Source of the DNA: Prochlorococcus marinus str. MIT 9314 | Lineage (GTDB): Bacteria; Cyanobacteriota; Cyanobacteriia; PCC-6307; Cyanobiaceae | DNA length: 64,000 nt | Assembly (NCBI RefSeq): GCF_000760035.1 | Contig: NZ_JNAO01000002.1 | Span: forward strand, 1-64,000 | Reading direction: 5' to 3' | Shown here: positions 51,909-62,414 of the stretch, in pieces | Layout: every line of letters begins with the position of its first letter | How positions within the stretch are numbered: position 1 is the stretch's first letter | Made by a program: the position numbers and the translations under genes | The notes under the pieces: generated by a model | Seen by the model: the letters and a program-made list of their open reading frames with translations, nothing else | Told to the model about the DNA's origin: nothing | Databases searched by the model: none

Positions 51909-53492
51909 TTATTTTCGCCAATCATCAATATTAATATCTGGGAAAATTTCATCTTCTTCCTCAATATCTTCAAGAAATTTTAAATTAATATTGGAACTAT
52001 TTTTTATCATTTCAACTATTTTCCAGAACCTGAACAAATGTCTTTCTATCCTTTCTTTTGCAAGTTCAGTTGTAGTTCCAGCCCTTAGTATAAAACTCCA
52101 ATCAGAGGACTCAGAGAGAAGTAATTCTCTTGCTGCTTGCTTGAAAAGTCTTGGTGATAAGTCATTATTAAAATTTTTTGTGCATAAATCAGCAAAAGTT
52201 GAGCCTGCCTTAGTGATTTCCGGAACAATCCACGCATTTGCATCATTAATCCAGTAGTTATGGTAACCTCCTTGTCCCCAGCTTGATGGTGATGGATCGC
52301 AAATCTGTAGATTTGGCTTTTGAATTAAGAATTCTTTTAAATTTGTTAACTTAATTGAATATTTACTAGAGTTTTTTAAAATATTTTCAATAAAAAAAGG
52401 TCCCTCATACCACCAATGACCAAATAACTCTGCATCAAATGGAGCCACCAATAAGGGCTTAAAGGAAGAGGATAATGTTAATTTTTCTAATTGTTTGGAT
52501 CTCGCGAGAAGATAAGAATCAGCATGTTCCGCAACCTTCTCTTTGGCTTCATTTTCTAAGTAAAATGCCTTTTCTCCTAACGGTAATTTATCATCTGTAA
52601 TTTTATGAAACTTCAAACCCAAAGGTCTTTTAGTTGAGATGCCTTTCTTTTGGAGTTTGGAGATAGGTAATTCCCATCCCAAGTCTTTATGAAATTCTCT
52701 ATAAACCTTGTCTCCAGGAAATCCGTCCTTTGCAGACCAAACAGGTAAAGTTGATTCACTGTCTCTTCCAAAGAAGGCAACTCCTTTTTTCGAGCAGATT
52801 GGAGCGTAAACACCATACCTAGGCCTCGGTGTAGCGTTTAGAATACCGTGTCCATCTAAGATTGCATATCTAATTCCATAATTAAATAGCATTTCATCTA
52901 AATTCTCATAATATGCACATTCAGGTAACCAAATACCTAAAGGCTTAGTTCCAAAAATATTTTCATGATTCCTAATGGCTGTATTGATTTGTCCTTTAAC
53001 AGTTTCTGGATTCTCCCTTAAAATTGGCAAATATCCATGTGTAGCAGCACAAGTAAGAATATCCAAATTTCCAGAGTTATTTAAAACTCTAAACTTCTCA
53101 ATTAAATTTCCAGAACATTTTTGCCAATACAAGTATTTGTCATTAAGGTTATTCATTAAAAATGCAGAGGCATTTTTTTCTTCTTTTGGCAGTTCGTTTA
53201 AGAAATTATTTCTTGTCTCAATCCAGCTTGGGAATGTTTTTTGAATTTTTTTATTATTTAAAAGTGATAATAACGTTGGAGACAAACTAATAGTAAGTTT
53301 GGTATTTAAAGGATTTTCCTTTTTGGAAGATTCTATTGATTGAAGTAAAGGTATGTAACATTCCAAAATCGCCTGAAATAACCAATCCTCTTCTAGGGAG
53401 TTTTTTTCATTTTTTCTTACATATGGTAGATGCGCATGTAAAACTATCGCTAACTGGCCTAAAATCTTATTTTTAGAGTATTGACCATTCAT
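51909..53492 (-). CDS. GH57-family glucan branching enzyme (DUF1957 type)
   Basis: 527 residues. Opens Ala-Ile-Val-Leu-His-Ala-His-Leu-Pro-Tyr-Val-Arg (near 14-25), Trp-Leu-Pro-Glu-Cys-Ala-Tyr (near 189-195) with the nucleophile Glu, and Phe-Asp-Ala-Glu-Leu-Phe-Gly-His-Trp-Trp (near 352-361) with the acid/base Asp. This is the GH57 1,4-alpha-glucan branching group. Acts on glycogen. Convergent with crtL. Confidence 0.88.
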   Translation of the reverse strand: MNGQYSKNKILGQLAIVLHAHLPYVRKNEKNSLEEDWLFQAILECYIPLLQSIESSKKENPLNTKLTISLSPTLLSLLNNKKIQKTFPSWIETRNNFLNELPKEEKNASAFLMNNLNDKYLYWQKCSGNLIEKFRVLNNSGNLDILTCAATHGYLPILRENPETVKGQINTAIRNHENIFGTKPLGIWLPECAYYENLDEMLFNYGIRYAILDGHGILNATPRPRYGVYAPICSKKGVAFFGRDSESTLPVWSAKDGFPGDKVYREFHKDLGWELPISKLQKKGISTKRPLGLKFHKITDDKLPLGEKAFYLENEAKEKVAEHADSYLLARSKQLEKLTLSSSFKPLLVAPFDAELFGHWWYEGPFFIENILKNSSKYSIKLTNLKEFLIQKPNLQICDPSPSSWGQGGYHNYWINDANAWIVPEITKAGSTFADLCTKNFNNDLSPRLFKQAARELLLSESSDWSFILRAGTTTELAKERIERHLFRFWKIVEMIKNSSNINLKFLEDIEEEDEIFPDINIDDWRK

Positions 53493-53718
53493 ACTTTTTA
53501 AATTTATGCCTATAGTTCTATAAAATCCGAGATTAATTTTTTATATGAAAGAAGGATTTAACCCTAAAAGAATACTTTAAAAATTTATGTATTTTATTTT
53601 TTTTTTTAGAATTTTAACCAATATTATTTAAGTTTTAAACTTTCAGCGAATTTTTATTAAAGTAAATCTAGTCAAAGTTTTTTAATTAGCTTAATATAAG
53701 TTTAGTTTACTACCTTTG

Positions 53719-55359
53719 ATGTCAAAAGATCCTGGAAGAATTTTGATATTTGATACAACTCTTCGAGATGGAGAGCAATCTCCTGGAGCCAGTTTAAATC
53801 TCGAAGAAAAACTTGCTATCGCCCATCAATTGGCAAGATTAGGAGTGGATGTTATTGAAGCAGGATTCCCTTTCGCAAGTCCAGGAGATTTTAAAGCTGT
53901 TAATAAAATTGCTAATGCTGTAGGGAAAGAAAATGGCCCTATAATATGTGGTTTAGCTAGAGCGTCTAAAGGAGATATAAAAGCATGTTACGAAGCAGTA
54001 AGTGCCGCTCCCAAGAAAAGAATACATACTTTTATTGCTACAAGTGATATTCATCTTAAACATAAACTTAAAAAATCCAGAAAAGATGTTCTTCAAATAG
54101 TTCCAGAAATGGTTAATTACGCAAAATCATTGGTAGATGATATTGAGTTTTCTTGTGAAGATGCCTCAAGGAGTGATCCTGAATTTTTATACGAAGTTAT
54201 TCAACTAGCAATTTCTGCAGGAGCGACAACAATAAATATCCCTGATACTGTTGGATTTACAACTCCTAGTGAATTTGGCAACCTAATTATCGACATAAAT
54301 AAAAATGTTCCAAATATCGATGAGGCAGTAATTTCGGTTCATGGTCATAATGATTTGGGTTTAGCAGTAGCCAATTTTCTTGAGGCAGTAAAAAATGGAG
54401 CAAGACAACTAGAATGTACTATTAATGGAATTGGTGAAAGAGCCGGGAATGCCTCTCTAGAAGAATTAGTAATGGCACTTCATGTTAGGAAAAGTTTTTT
54501 TAATAGTTTTTTCAATAGAAATCCAGATTCCCCAACTCCTCTTACCGCTATAAGAACAGAAGAAATAACGAAAACCTCTAGACTAGTTTCTAACCTAACT
54601 GGAATGACTGTACAACCTAATAAAGCAATTGTGGGTGCTAATGCTTTTGCACATGAGTCAGGTATTCATCAGGATGGTGTTTTAAAAAATAGACTAACTT
54701 ACGAAATTATCGATGCAAAAACTGTTGGTTTGAGTGAAAACAAAATTTCTTTAGGGAAACTTAGTGGAAGAAGTGCGGTAAGAGCAAGATTAGAAGAGAT
54801 GGGATATGACTTGAGTCGAGAAGATTTAAATGATGCTTTTGCTCGTTTTAAGGATTTAGCTGACAGGAAAAGAGAAATTACTGATAGAGACTTAGAAGCA
54901 ATTGTTAGTGAACAAGTTCAGCTCCCAGAAGCTAAATTTCAATTAAATCTTGTACAAGTAAGTTGTGGTAACGCCTCTAAACCTACTGCCACTATTTCGC
55001 TTATAAACACGGAAGATAATAGTGAAGACACTGCTGTATCAATAGGGACTGGACCTGTTGATGCTGTATGCGAGGCTTTAAATAAATTAGCTAAAGTTCC
55101 TAATGAATTAATTGAATTTTCTGTTAAGTCGGTAACAGAAGGAATTGATGCTTTGGGCGAAGTAACAATAAGAATAAGAAGGGATAATAAAATATATTCT
55201 GGTCATTCTGCTGATACAGACGTTGTAGTTGCTGCAGCGAATGCTTACGTTAATGCTTTAAATAGACTTGTATTTTCTGAGAAAAAAAATTCAATTCATC
55301 CACAATTTGATAATTTAGAGAATTCTGATAATAAATTTCTATCCAATCCTGCAAATTAA
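53719..55359 (+). CDS. leuA: 2-isopropylmalate synthase
   Basis: 546 residues from the ATG at 53719 (a TTG directly upstream is not needed). [11 protein letters not shown] (near 13-23) is the active-site motif; metal ligands include His-Gly-His-Asn-Asp (near 212). The C-terminal leucine-binding allosteric domain is complete, so feedback control by leucine is expected. First step of leucine synthesis. Confidence 0.97.
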   Translation: MSKDPGRILIFDTTLRDGEQSPGASLNLEEKLAIAHQLARLGVDVIEAGFPFASPGDFKAVNKIANAVGKENGPIICGLARASKGDIKACYEAVSAAPKKRIHTFIATSDIHLKHKLKKSRKDVLQIVPEMVNYAKSLVDDIEFSCEDASRSDPEFLYEVIQLAISAGATTINIPDTVGFTTPSEFGNLIIDINKNVPNIDEAVISVHGHNDLGLAVANFLEAVKNGARQLECTINGIGERAGNASLEELVMALHVRKSFFNSFFNRNPDSPTPLTAIRTEEITKTSRLVSNLTGMTVQPNKAIVGANAFAHESGIHQDGVLKNRLTYEIIDAKTVGLSENKISLGKLSGRSAVRARLEEMGYDLSREDLNDAFARFKDLADRKREITDRDLEAIVSEQVQLPEAKFQLNLVQVSCGNASKPTATISLINTEDNSEDTAVSIGTGPVDAVCEALNKLAKVPNELIEFSVKSVTEGIDALGEVTIRIRRDNKIYSGHSADTDVVVAAANAYVNALNRLVFSEKKNSIHPQFDNLENSDNKFLSNPAN

Positions 55360-55441
55360 ATTATTTTCTTAGGATTATTAAGTAGCATTAAAAGTAGTCT
55401 CACAATACTGTAGATTAAATTAATAGTTAAAGCAGTAAATA

Positions 55442-55834
55442 ATGAGAGAAAGGGTACTTGGATATTGGGCACTTTCGTGGATTGGCTTAATCGGCAACAT
55501 AATTGCACTTCCAATAATCGCATTAATAATAAGTTATGGGCCTCCACTAAAAGTTGCGAATATAACTCTTGCCATAAGTCTTGGATGGCCTGCTGCAATT
55601 GTTGGAATAGTTTCTTCAGCAGCTCTTTTAGCAGAAAGAAAATGGGGAGTAACTTTAACTCTAGTATCCTTAGCAATGGTAATTTCTGGTATGGGTCCTT
55701 ATTCAGTTGTAAGGCTCATAACTCTTCAAGACATTTATGGAATTGGTGGGTTTACCCTTTTAACAACATTATTGAGTACGTTAGCTCTACTTTATTGGTG
55801 TAATCCAAAACATCGAAGAAGTATTAGGTTATAA
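55442..55834 (+). CDS. Four-helix membrane protein, unknown function
   Basis: 130 residues with four hydrophobic segments (about 12-32, 41-65, 68-88, 96-118). Begins Met-Arg-Glu-Arg-Val-Leu-Gly-Tyr-Trp. Conserved appearance but no domain that I recognise. Located downstream of leuA, 82 bp apart. Confidence 0.65.
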   Translation: MRERVLGYWALSWIGLIGNIIALPIIALIISYGPPLKVANITLAISLGWPAAIVGIVSSAALLAERKWGVTLTLVSLAMVISGMGPYSVVRLITLQDIYGIGGFTLLTTLLSTLALLYWCNPKHRRSIRL

Positions 55835-55843
55835 AATTTAAAA

Positions 55844-57316
55844 TTAAGAAAAAGTATTATTCTTGCTAGTTGGATACTGAATTCTTCTATGTCTAATTCT
55901 TTTCCACACATTCAAAAATGCCCTTTTTATTAGAAAAATTTCTCCTTTCGATAAATTACTATCATCTAATTGCCCATCTTTCTTTCGCGAGTAGATAATA
56001 TTAGAGATTGTTGCCAAAGCTTCTTTATCAGATGCATTAATATTCATAGCTCTTAGTGCTGCTTCACATCCATCCGCAAGCATTAAAATAGCTGTTTCTT
56101 TTGACTGAGGGATAGGGCCTTTGTATCTAAAATAATATTCATTAATATCGAGATTTTTTTCTTTAGCTTTTTGAAAAAAATAACCCATTTTTAGGGTGCC
56201 TTGATGTTCAGGAATAAAATTAGCTATCAGTTTAGGTAGTCTATTTTTTCTTGCAAATTTCAATCCTTCATCAACATGAGCCTGTAATACTTCTGCACTT
56301 TTAATCGGATCATCTAATTCGTCATGCGGATTTTTTGAACCATCCTGATTTTCAATAAACCAGTTAGGTGCATGCAATTTGCCAACATCATGATATAAAG
56401 CCCCAGTTTTAATTAGATCAATATCACCACCAATCATTCTTGTTGCTTCCTCTGCTAAACCACATATAAGTAAGGTATGCTCAAAAGTACCAGGAGCTTC
56501 TAGAGACAATCTTCTAATTAAAGGTTTCTCCTTATCAGCCAATTCAAGTAATCTTGCTTTAGTTAATAATCCGAAAATCGATTCAAAAATGGGAATAAAT
56601 AAGATCGTAAAAAGCATAACTATTGCCAAAAGCAAGGAATCAGAAAATATATCTCTATTAGCTAAAACAAAATCTTGTTTGTTAATAAGAGATATATTAT
56701 CCTTACCTATCAATATCCATTGACTAAAGAACGATCCTAAGGGTACAAAAATTGATAGTTGAAGTAACTGAGCTCTACTTCTTATTCTTCCTCCAAGAAG
56801 AGATACTATCGAAGCGCAAACTAATAAAATAAAAAATAAATTGTTATTGATAACAATTTCTGGATCAGGCCAAATAAGACTCGCTATTGATACCCAAGTT
56901 AAAGCTGTTATGCTTCCCATTCCTTGAGATATTATTAATGCCGGTGGAATTATCATAGATAATGGACTTATGCTTGAAGCTAAGGCTAATTTCGTAACTT
57001 GAACTGCTAAAAGAAGAGTAATGATCAAGAAGATCTGTCTTGAAGAAATTGTGGGATTCTCTTTTTTTGAAACTAATATCAAAACTCCGGAACTAATAAG
57101 TATTTCAGTAAAGGTCAAAAGCCAAGAAACAATATCTGGGATATTTAAAGGAGAGATAAGAAGTAGTTTATAAGAAGAAATTATTGAAATTAGAATGCAT
57201 ACTAAAAAAATTATGAGATTGTCTATTCTTGAAATTTTAATTGGTTGTTTTACTGGGACTTGACTTCGCCTCCACAGATAAAACAATTTCTTTAAGGTAG
57301 TTGTGATGTTTTGCAC
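55844..57316 (-). CDS. Membrane HD-domain phosphohydrolase (7TM-HD / PgpH-like)
   Basis: 490 residues, GTG start. A membrane part of several helices (about 28-260) precedes an HDIG domain with Glu-His-Thr-Leu-Leu-Ile (near 282-287) and His-Asp-Val-Gly-Lys (near 314-318). The order matches 7TM-HD proteins that degrade cyclic di-AMP. The extracellular 7TMR sensor present in PgpH is missing here, so this is a shorter version. Confidence 0.82.
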   Translation of the reverse strand: MQNITTTLKKLFYLWRRSQVPVKQPIKISRIDNLIIFLVCILISIISSYKLLLISPLNIPDIVSWLLTFTEILISSGVLILVSKKENPTISSRQIFLIITLLLAVQVTKLALASSISPLSMIIPPALIISQGMGSITALTWVSIASLIWPDPEIVINNNLFFILLVCASIVSLLGGRIRSRAQLLQLSIFVPLGSFFSQWILIGKDNISLINKQDFVLANRDIFSDSLLLAIVMLFTILFIPIFESIFGLLTKARLLELADKEKPLIRRLSLEAPGTFEHTLLICGLAEEATRMIGGDIDLIKTGALYHDVGKLHAPNWFIENQDGSKNPHDELDDPIKSAEVLQAHVDEGLKFARKNRLPKLIANFIPEHQGTLKMGYFFQKAKEKNLDINEYYFRYKGPIPQSKETAILMLADGCEAALRAMNINASDKEALATISNIIYSRKKDGQLDDSNLSKGEIFLIKRAFLNVWKRIRHRRIQYPTSKNNTFS

Positions 57317-57390
57317 AGAATATAGATTAATCTATTTGAATAATTTAAAATTATAGGCATGCTAGGTATAAAAAGGAGATGTTTTTCTAA

Positions 57391-58287
57391 ATGTCCTTAA
57401 AATTAGATGGTAAAAAATTATCTCTTGAAATAGAAGAAAGATTAAATTACTATATCTCTAATAATAAAAAATTTGCAAAAAGAGTTCCCGGTTTAGCTGT
57501 AATAAGAATAGGGGAAGACCCTGCTAGTGGTGTTTACGTCAATAACAAAGAAAAAGCATGTTCAAGGATTGGAATAAAGAGCTTTATCTTTCATTTAAAA
57601 GATAGTGTAGAACAAAAAGAAGTTGAACAATTAATAATCAAACTTAATTCTGATAAGAATATTGATGGCATACTACTACAACTTCCCATCCCAAAGAAGT
57701 TTGACGAGCAAAGACTGATCAGCCATATTAATCCAAGCAAAGATGTGGATGGATTAAATGAGATAAACATTGGCAAATTAGTGAAAAATGAGCCTGCGAT
57801 GAGATCATGCACACCAGCAGGAATTATTAATTTATTAAAATCCCAAAATATTACAATTGAAGGTAAGAAGATTGTCGTTATTGGGAGAAGTTTGCTTGTT
57901 GGGAAACCTCTATCGCTTATGTTTTTGAATCTAAATGGCACGGTAACAATTACTCATTCTAAAACATTACATTTGAATAAAGTCTGTAAAGAAGCAGACA
58001 TTCTAATTGCGGCTGCAGGGAAACCTAATCTTGTAGATTCGAGTTTTGTGAAAGAAGGAGCAGTAATTATTGATGTTGGAATACATAGATTAAAAAGTTC
58101 TGATAAAAAACAAACCAGATTATGTGGCGATGTATTATTAGAAGATGTAATTTCTAAAGTATTTGCTTACACACCTGTACCAGGAGGTGTTGGTCCAATG
58201 ACAGTAACAATGTTACTTGTAAATACTATTTTTAGCTGGCAAAAACAATTTGGTTTATCATCAACTCTTAATGATCTTTTGCCATAA
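57391..58287 (+). CDS. folD: Methylenetetrahydrofolate dehydrogenase/cyclohydrolase FolD
   Basis: 298 residues, ATG with a good AAAGGAGA Shine-Dalgarno (about 57372). Catalytic Lys in Tyr-Val-Asn-Asn-Lys-Glu-Lys-Ala (near 50-57), Gln-Leu-Pro-Ile-Pro (near 99), and NADP-binding [10 protein letters not shown] (near 166). One-carbon metabolism. GGPP synthase gene follows 36 bp later. Confidence 0.96.
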   Translation: MSLKLDGKKLSLEIEERLNYYISNNKKFAKRVPGLAVIRIGEDPASGVYVNNKEKACSRIGIKSFIFHLKDSVEQKEVEQLIIKLNSDKNIDGILLQLPIPKKFDEQRLISHINPSKDVDGLNEINIGKLVKNEPAMRSCTPAGIINLLKSQNITIEGKKIVVIGRSLLVGKPLSLMFLNLNGTVTITHSKTLHLNKVCKEADILIAAAGKPNLVDSSFVKEGAVIIDVGIHRLKSSDKKQTRLCGDVLLEDVISKVFAYTPVPGGVGPMTVTMLLVNTIFSWQKQFGLSSTLNDLLP

Positions 58288-58323
58288 AATCTATGATGAA
58301 AAATTTTTTACTAAAGGTATAAA

Positions 58324-59226
58324 ATGACTGAAGTTATAAATAGTATTTCTGATTTTGAAAAATATCTTAAAAACACAAAAAAGGTTGTAGAAGAAGCACT
58401 TGATTTTTCCTTGGGCCCTGAGAATCCAGAAATATTAAGAGAATCAATGAGATATTCCCTTTTAGCTGGAGGGAAAAGAATACGTCCAATTTTATGTTTA
58501 GCATCCTGCTCACTGGCCGGAGGAGAACCTTCTCTTGCTGTTCCTACTGCGGTAGCAATAGAAATGATCCATACAATGTCCTTGATTCATGATGATCTGC
58601 CCGCAATGGATAATGATGACTTGAGGAGAGGTAGGCCGACAAATCATAAAGTATATGGAGATGCGATAGCTATTCTTGCAGGCGATGCTTTATTAACAAG
58701 GGCCTTTGAAATGGTCTCTTTAAGAAGTCCTGGAGTCGATCCAAATAGATTATTAAATGTAGTTGGCGAATTATCCTTAGTTTCTGGCGCACCAGGGCTA
58801 GTCGGAGGACAAGTTGTTGATTTGGAATGCGAAGGCAAAGAAGTCGACCTTGAAACTCTCGAATATATTCATCTTCACAAGACTGGGGCTTTACTAAAGG
58901 CCTGCGTAAGAACTGGCGCAATGATCGCAGGCGCTAACGAAAAACTTTTACAAGCTCTCACAACATATGCAGAGGGAATAGGGTTAGCCTTTCAAATCAT
59001 AGATGATATTCTTGATTTAACTTCCAGCAGTGAAAAGCTTGGTAAAACTGCTGGCAAAGATCTTTTGGCTGATAAAACTACTTACCCTAAATTACTTGGA
59101 ATGGAGGAGTCAAAGAAAAGAGCATTTGATTTAGTTGAAAAAGCCAAAAAAGCAATTGAGCCTTGGGGTGCAGACGCAAAGTATTTAATATCATTAGCCG
59201 ACTTTATTACAAATAGAGATAAATAA
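58324..59226 (+). CDS. crtE: Geranylgeranyl pyrophosphate synthase
   Basis: 300 residues. First Asp-rich motif [10 protein letters not shown] (near 90-99) and second Asp-Asp-Ile-Leu-Asp (near 231). Makes the C20 precursor of carotenoids, chlorophyll phytol and quinones. Gene order folD-crtE-DUF212 is tight (36 and 13 bp). Confidence 0.94.
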   Translation: MTEVINSISDFEKYLKNTKKVVEEALDFSLGPENPEILRESMRYSLLAGGKRIRPILCLASCSLAGGEPSLAVPTAVAIEMIHTMSLIHDDLPAMDNDDLRRGRPTNHKVYGDAIAILAGDALLTRAFEMVSLRSPGVDPNRLLNVVGELSLVSGAPGLVGGQVVDLECEGKEVDLETLEYIHLHKTGALLKACVRTGAMIAGANEKLLQALTTYAEGIGLAFQIIDDILDLTSSSEKLGKTAGKDLLADKTTYPKLLGMEESKKRAFDLVEKAKKAIEPWGADAKYLISLADFITNRDK

Positions 59227-59239
59227 TTGTTTTTAATTT

Positions 59240-59719
59240 ATGTCAGAGTTTTTTTCCTTTTTTAATAATTCAGTTCTTTTCTGGAGCTTATTATCCTGTT
59301 TGCTAGCTCAATTTTTTAAAATTGTATTTAATTTCTTTTCAACTGGTGAGATAAGATTTGGAATTATGTTCGAGACAGGTGGTATGCCTTCAAGTCATTC
59401 GGCCTTAATAACTGGCGCCACATCTGGTATAGGTTATGAATTGGGATTTGATAGCTCAATATTTGCATTATCAGTTGCTGTATCACTAATAGTTTTGTAT
59501 GACGCTAGTGGCGTTCGAAAATCAGCTGGAATTCAAGCTGCAGAAATCAATAAAATATCAAAAAGACTAGACCCTCAATCTGAATTACTTTTAAAAGAAA
59601 CCTTGGGCCATACAAAAATTGAAGTCATGGTAGGGAGTTTCTTAGGACCATTAATCACATTGCCTGGGATGTTTTTTTTAGGTTCTCCTCTCAAAATATT
59701 TAATTTGATAATAAATTAA
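59240..59719 (+). CDS. DUF212 membrane protein (acid-phosphatase-related)
   Basis: 159 residues. Helices with Gly-Gly-Met-Pro-Ser-Ser-His-Ser-Ala (near 47-55), Tyr-Asp-Ala-Ser-Gly-Val-Arg (near 91-97) and Leu-Gly-His-Thr-Lys-Ile-Glu-Val (near 126-133) are the DUF212 pattern, which is related to PAP2-type phosphatases. Substrate unknown; next to crtE, so an isoprenoid phosphate is a possibility. Confidence 0.88.
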   Translation: MSEFFSFFNNSVLFWSLLSCLLAQFFKIVFNFFSTGEIRFGIMFETGGMPSSHSALITGATSGIGYELGFDSSIFALSVAVSLIVLYDASGVRKSAGIQAAEINKISKRLDPQSELLLKETLGHTKIEVMVGSFLGPLITLPGMFFLGSPLKIFNLIIN

Positions 59720-61107
59720 GAATGTTTTGAAGAACTAATTTGGGTGGCATCTATAAAGTTTTTTGCGACTTCTGGAGAACTTGGCAAATGTAAGTGAACC
59801 CAACTTGCATGTAACTTTTCATCAAAAAAGCCTTCATTTTTGTATTCAGTTTCCCAAGATTTAATTTTCCATGGGGAAGAAAGTTTCTTCTGATTCTCAG
59901 CTTTTCCGAAATCAAGTTCAGATAAATTATTTTCAATTCCCCAATAATGAAATTCATGTCCTCTAATTAATTGATTTTGTTTAATGATCGGAGTATCTTT
60001 TAAACCTTCAATGTATCTATAACCTACTGAAAGTTTACTTTTGCTTGATCTAAAAGGCAGGATGCCACTCATTTTATGATTATTACCATTTTCGTCTTTT
60101 ATATAGTCTCCTAAAATCATCATCCCTCCGCACTCAGCATATATAAATCCATTTTTGCGGAATTTCCTCAATGAATTTAAGCTTTTTATAGAGCTACTTA
60201 TATGATCAGCATATTTTTCAGGGAACCCCCCAGGAATAATTAAAGAAGAAGCCTCATTAGGTATTTCTTCATCATCATAAATACTCCATGAAATCAATGG
60301 TATGCCTATTTCACTCAAAAATTCCTTAGTTTCAGGGTATTGAAAATGAAAGATTTTATCTTCTGCTATTGCAATAGGCTTACTTTTATCTATTTTCAAA
60401 TCTTTAAAATTGACAGAATTAAATATTTTCTTTTGAGGAGATTTCAGGAATTTAATAAGAGAAAATACTTCAAGATTTCTTTCGGCGAAATTTGCAAAAT
60501 ATTCAACATCAATTTCTTTTCCACTATCCATTGGAGATATCAAACCTAAATTAGCTTTGTTTAAAGTTATTTTTGAATCAGATGGCAAAAATCCAAGAAT
60601 TTCAATGTCTTCATTTTTAAAAACTTCTTTGATTAATTTTTTATGCCTATCTGAATTAACGTTGTTAAATATAATTCCTGAAATTGACAACTCACTATCA
60701 AAATCTCTAAAACCTCGAATGGTTGCCAAAAGAGAGGCTACTTGACCTCTAGCATTAACAATAAAAATTATTGGAGCATTGAGAAGTTTAGAGATATTTG
60801 CTGTACTGGAATAGGTTGTTGAACCTAATCCATCAAATAGACCCATTGCGCCTTCAATTAATGAGTATTCATATTTCAAAGAATGTTTAAAAAAACTTTC
60901 TTGAACCCATTCCTCACCACTTAAAAAAATATCTAAATTCCTACAAATAGGTTGGCCAATTGAACTAAGTTGTTGTTGATCAAGATAATCAGGGCCTACC
61001 TTGAAAGTTTGTATCTTTATACCTTTTGAGAACGCCCAACAAGATAGTAAAAGGGATAATGTAGTTTTCCCACTATCAGTTGAAGGAGAAGATATTACAC
61101 AAGGCAT
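59716..61107 (-). CDS. cobB: Cobyrinic acid a,c-diamide synthase (CobB/CbiA)
   Basis: 463 residues. N-terminal dethiobiotin-synthase-like ATPase (Ser-Ser-Pro-Ser-Thr-Asp-Ser-Gly-Lys-Thr-Thr near 7-17) and a C-terminal class I glutaminase domain with Cys in Ala-Glu-Cys-Gly-Gly (near 324) and His near the end. Amidates side chains a and c of the corrin ring. Its end overlaps the DUF212 gene by 4 bp; opcA starts 3 bp upstream. Confidence 0.94.
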   Translation of the reverse strand: MPCVISSPSTDSGKTTLSLLLSCWAFSKGIKIQTFKVGPDYLDQQQLSSIGQPICRNLDIFLSGEEWVQESFFKHSLKYEYSLIEGAMGLFDGLGSTTYSSTANISKLLNAPIIFIVNARGQVASLLATIRGFRDFDSELSISGIIFNNVNSDRHKKLIKEVFKNEDIEILGFLPSDSKITLNKANLGLISPMDSGKEIDVEYFANFAERNLEVFSLIKFLKSPQKKIFNSVNFKDLKIDKSKPIAIAEDKIFHFQYPETKEFLSEIGIPLISWSIYDDEEIPNEASSLIIPGGFPEKYADHISSSIKSLNSLRKFRKNGFIYAECGGMMILGDYIKDENGNNHKMSGILPFRSSKSKLSVGYRYIEGLKDTPIIKQNQLIRGHEFHYWGIENNLSELDFGKAENQKKLSSPWKIKSWETEYKNEGFFDEKLHASWVHLHLPSSPEVAKNFIDATQISSSKHS

Positions 61108-61110
61108 CTA

Positions 61111-62412
61111 TTAGTTATTAAAACCATTAAATATTTGAAGGGCTATTTTAATAGAATTTTCAAAAAGAGGGCTGGTATTTCCTCTACTACTTCCCAATAA
61201 TTTACTAACATCGTATTCTGATGTAGAAAAAGAATTTGGAACAACTTGTTCTATTAATTCCATATTAGCCATTCCCCCTGCTTCAAGTCTCATACATTCC
61301 ACTGATTCACAGCCAAGTATTACACAAGTGTTATTTTTTTGAACCTCACTAATTTTTGAAATCAGCCTCAATCCAATAACTTGTCCTAAATGTATACTTG
61401 GATTTCCCAAAGATAAGGGATTAATTGATGCAGAAATTATTTCGCCATTAATTCTTTCAAACTCTATTTTTGTTAATTCTCTATCCCTTTCAACTCTTAG
61501 AAAAGACCACCCAAGTTTATCGCTAATCCAGGCAATCAAAAACAAAGCTTGAATCATATGATCTCCTGCGATATCAATGTCAATATCAGTAATATGATCT
61601 AAAATTGGTCTCCTAGAAGGCGGATCAAAAATCATTGCCAATGATTCCCTCCAATTTTTCAATCTAACCCAATTCAAATCATTAATAGCTTTATTTGAAT
61701 TATCTAATTGATCTAAAACTTTTAAACATCTTTGAGGCGATCCAAGAGCAGTATCAATTATCAGCCTTATATCATAATTAGTAAAATATTCGAAGATTTC
61801 AGGCGATTCATCTAAGCTTCCATTCCACCATAACCATGAAGGCAATTCATCAAAAGTTAATTCATCAATTATTTTTAATCCTTTATTAGATATTGAGGCC
61901 GAGTCCCCTCTAATTACGACTAAATCCCCACATATAGGTTGCATTGATGGAGTATCACTTAATGGACAATAAGCGGATACAAAAGTTTTGATATCTGAAT
62001 TTTTATTTAATGTTGGCGCTAGAGTTATTAATCTTCTTGGATTCAATGTACTTATTGATGATTCAAAAAATTGTCCTCTAAAATCTTCAAAGTCTTTATT
62101 AGATAAATTTTCCTTCAACAAATTCAATAATTCTTCACTATTAAGGGAAGTAGTGATAGGAAGTCCTTGATCTAACATAAATTTTTTTGCAACTTCAATT
62201 ATCTCTGGACTTAAATTCCCCGTAATTGGTCCATTTACTAATCCTTTTTGAACCAAACATTGTTCTAACCAAGCAGGCTGCCAGACCATTAATGTAAAAG
62301 TATTAGCTCCACTATTATCTTTATCTTCTGATATCCATAATTTATTGAGGTAATCTGAAATTTCCTGATAAGGCAGCTCTAAGGGGGTTTGGAGTGTTAG
62401 TTGAGGTTTCAT
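61111..62412 (-). CDS. opcA: OpcA, glucose-6-phosphate dehydrogenase assembly/activator protein
   Basis: 433 residues, typical of cyanobacterial OpcA. The segment Val-Trp-Gln-Pro-Ala-Trp-Leu-Glu-Gln (near 43-51), Ile-Cys-Gly-Asp-Leu-Val-Val-Ile-Arg-Gly-Asp-Ser-Ala (near 161) and a late Cys-Glu-Ser-Val-Glu-Cys-Met-Arg-Leu-Glu (near 372-381) are family features. It activates Zwf and makes it responsive to redox. Follows zwf directly (2 bp). Confidence 0.93.
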   Translation of the reverse strand: MKPQLTLQTPLELPYQEISDYLNKLWISEDKDNSGANTFTLMVWQPAWLEQCLVQKGLVNGPITGNLSPEIIEVAKKFMLDQGLPITTSLNSEELLNLLKENLSNKDFEDFRGQFFESSISTLNPRRLITLAPTLNKNSDIKTFVSAYCPLSDTPSMQPICGDLVVIRGDSASISNKGLKIIDELTFDELPSWLWWNGSLDESPEIFEYFTNYDIRLIIDTALGSPQRCLKVLDQLDNSNKAINDLNWVRLKNWRESLAMIFDPPSRRPILDHITDIDIDIAGDHMIQALFLIAWISDKLGWSFLRVERDRELTKIEFERINGEIISASINPLSLGNPSIHLGQVIGLRLISKISEVQKNNTCVILGCESVECMRLEAGGMANMELIEQVVPNSFSTSEYDVSKLLGSSRGNTSPLFENSIKIALQIFNGFNN

Positions 62413-62414
62413 TT

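Noticed and set aside
55356-55676. Minus-strand 106-codon frame after leuA
   Set aside because: Opposite strand of the four-helix membrane protein gene; Leu-rich shadow composition.
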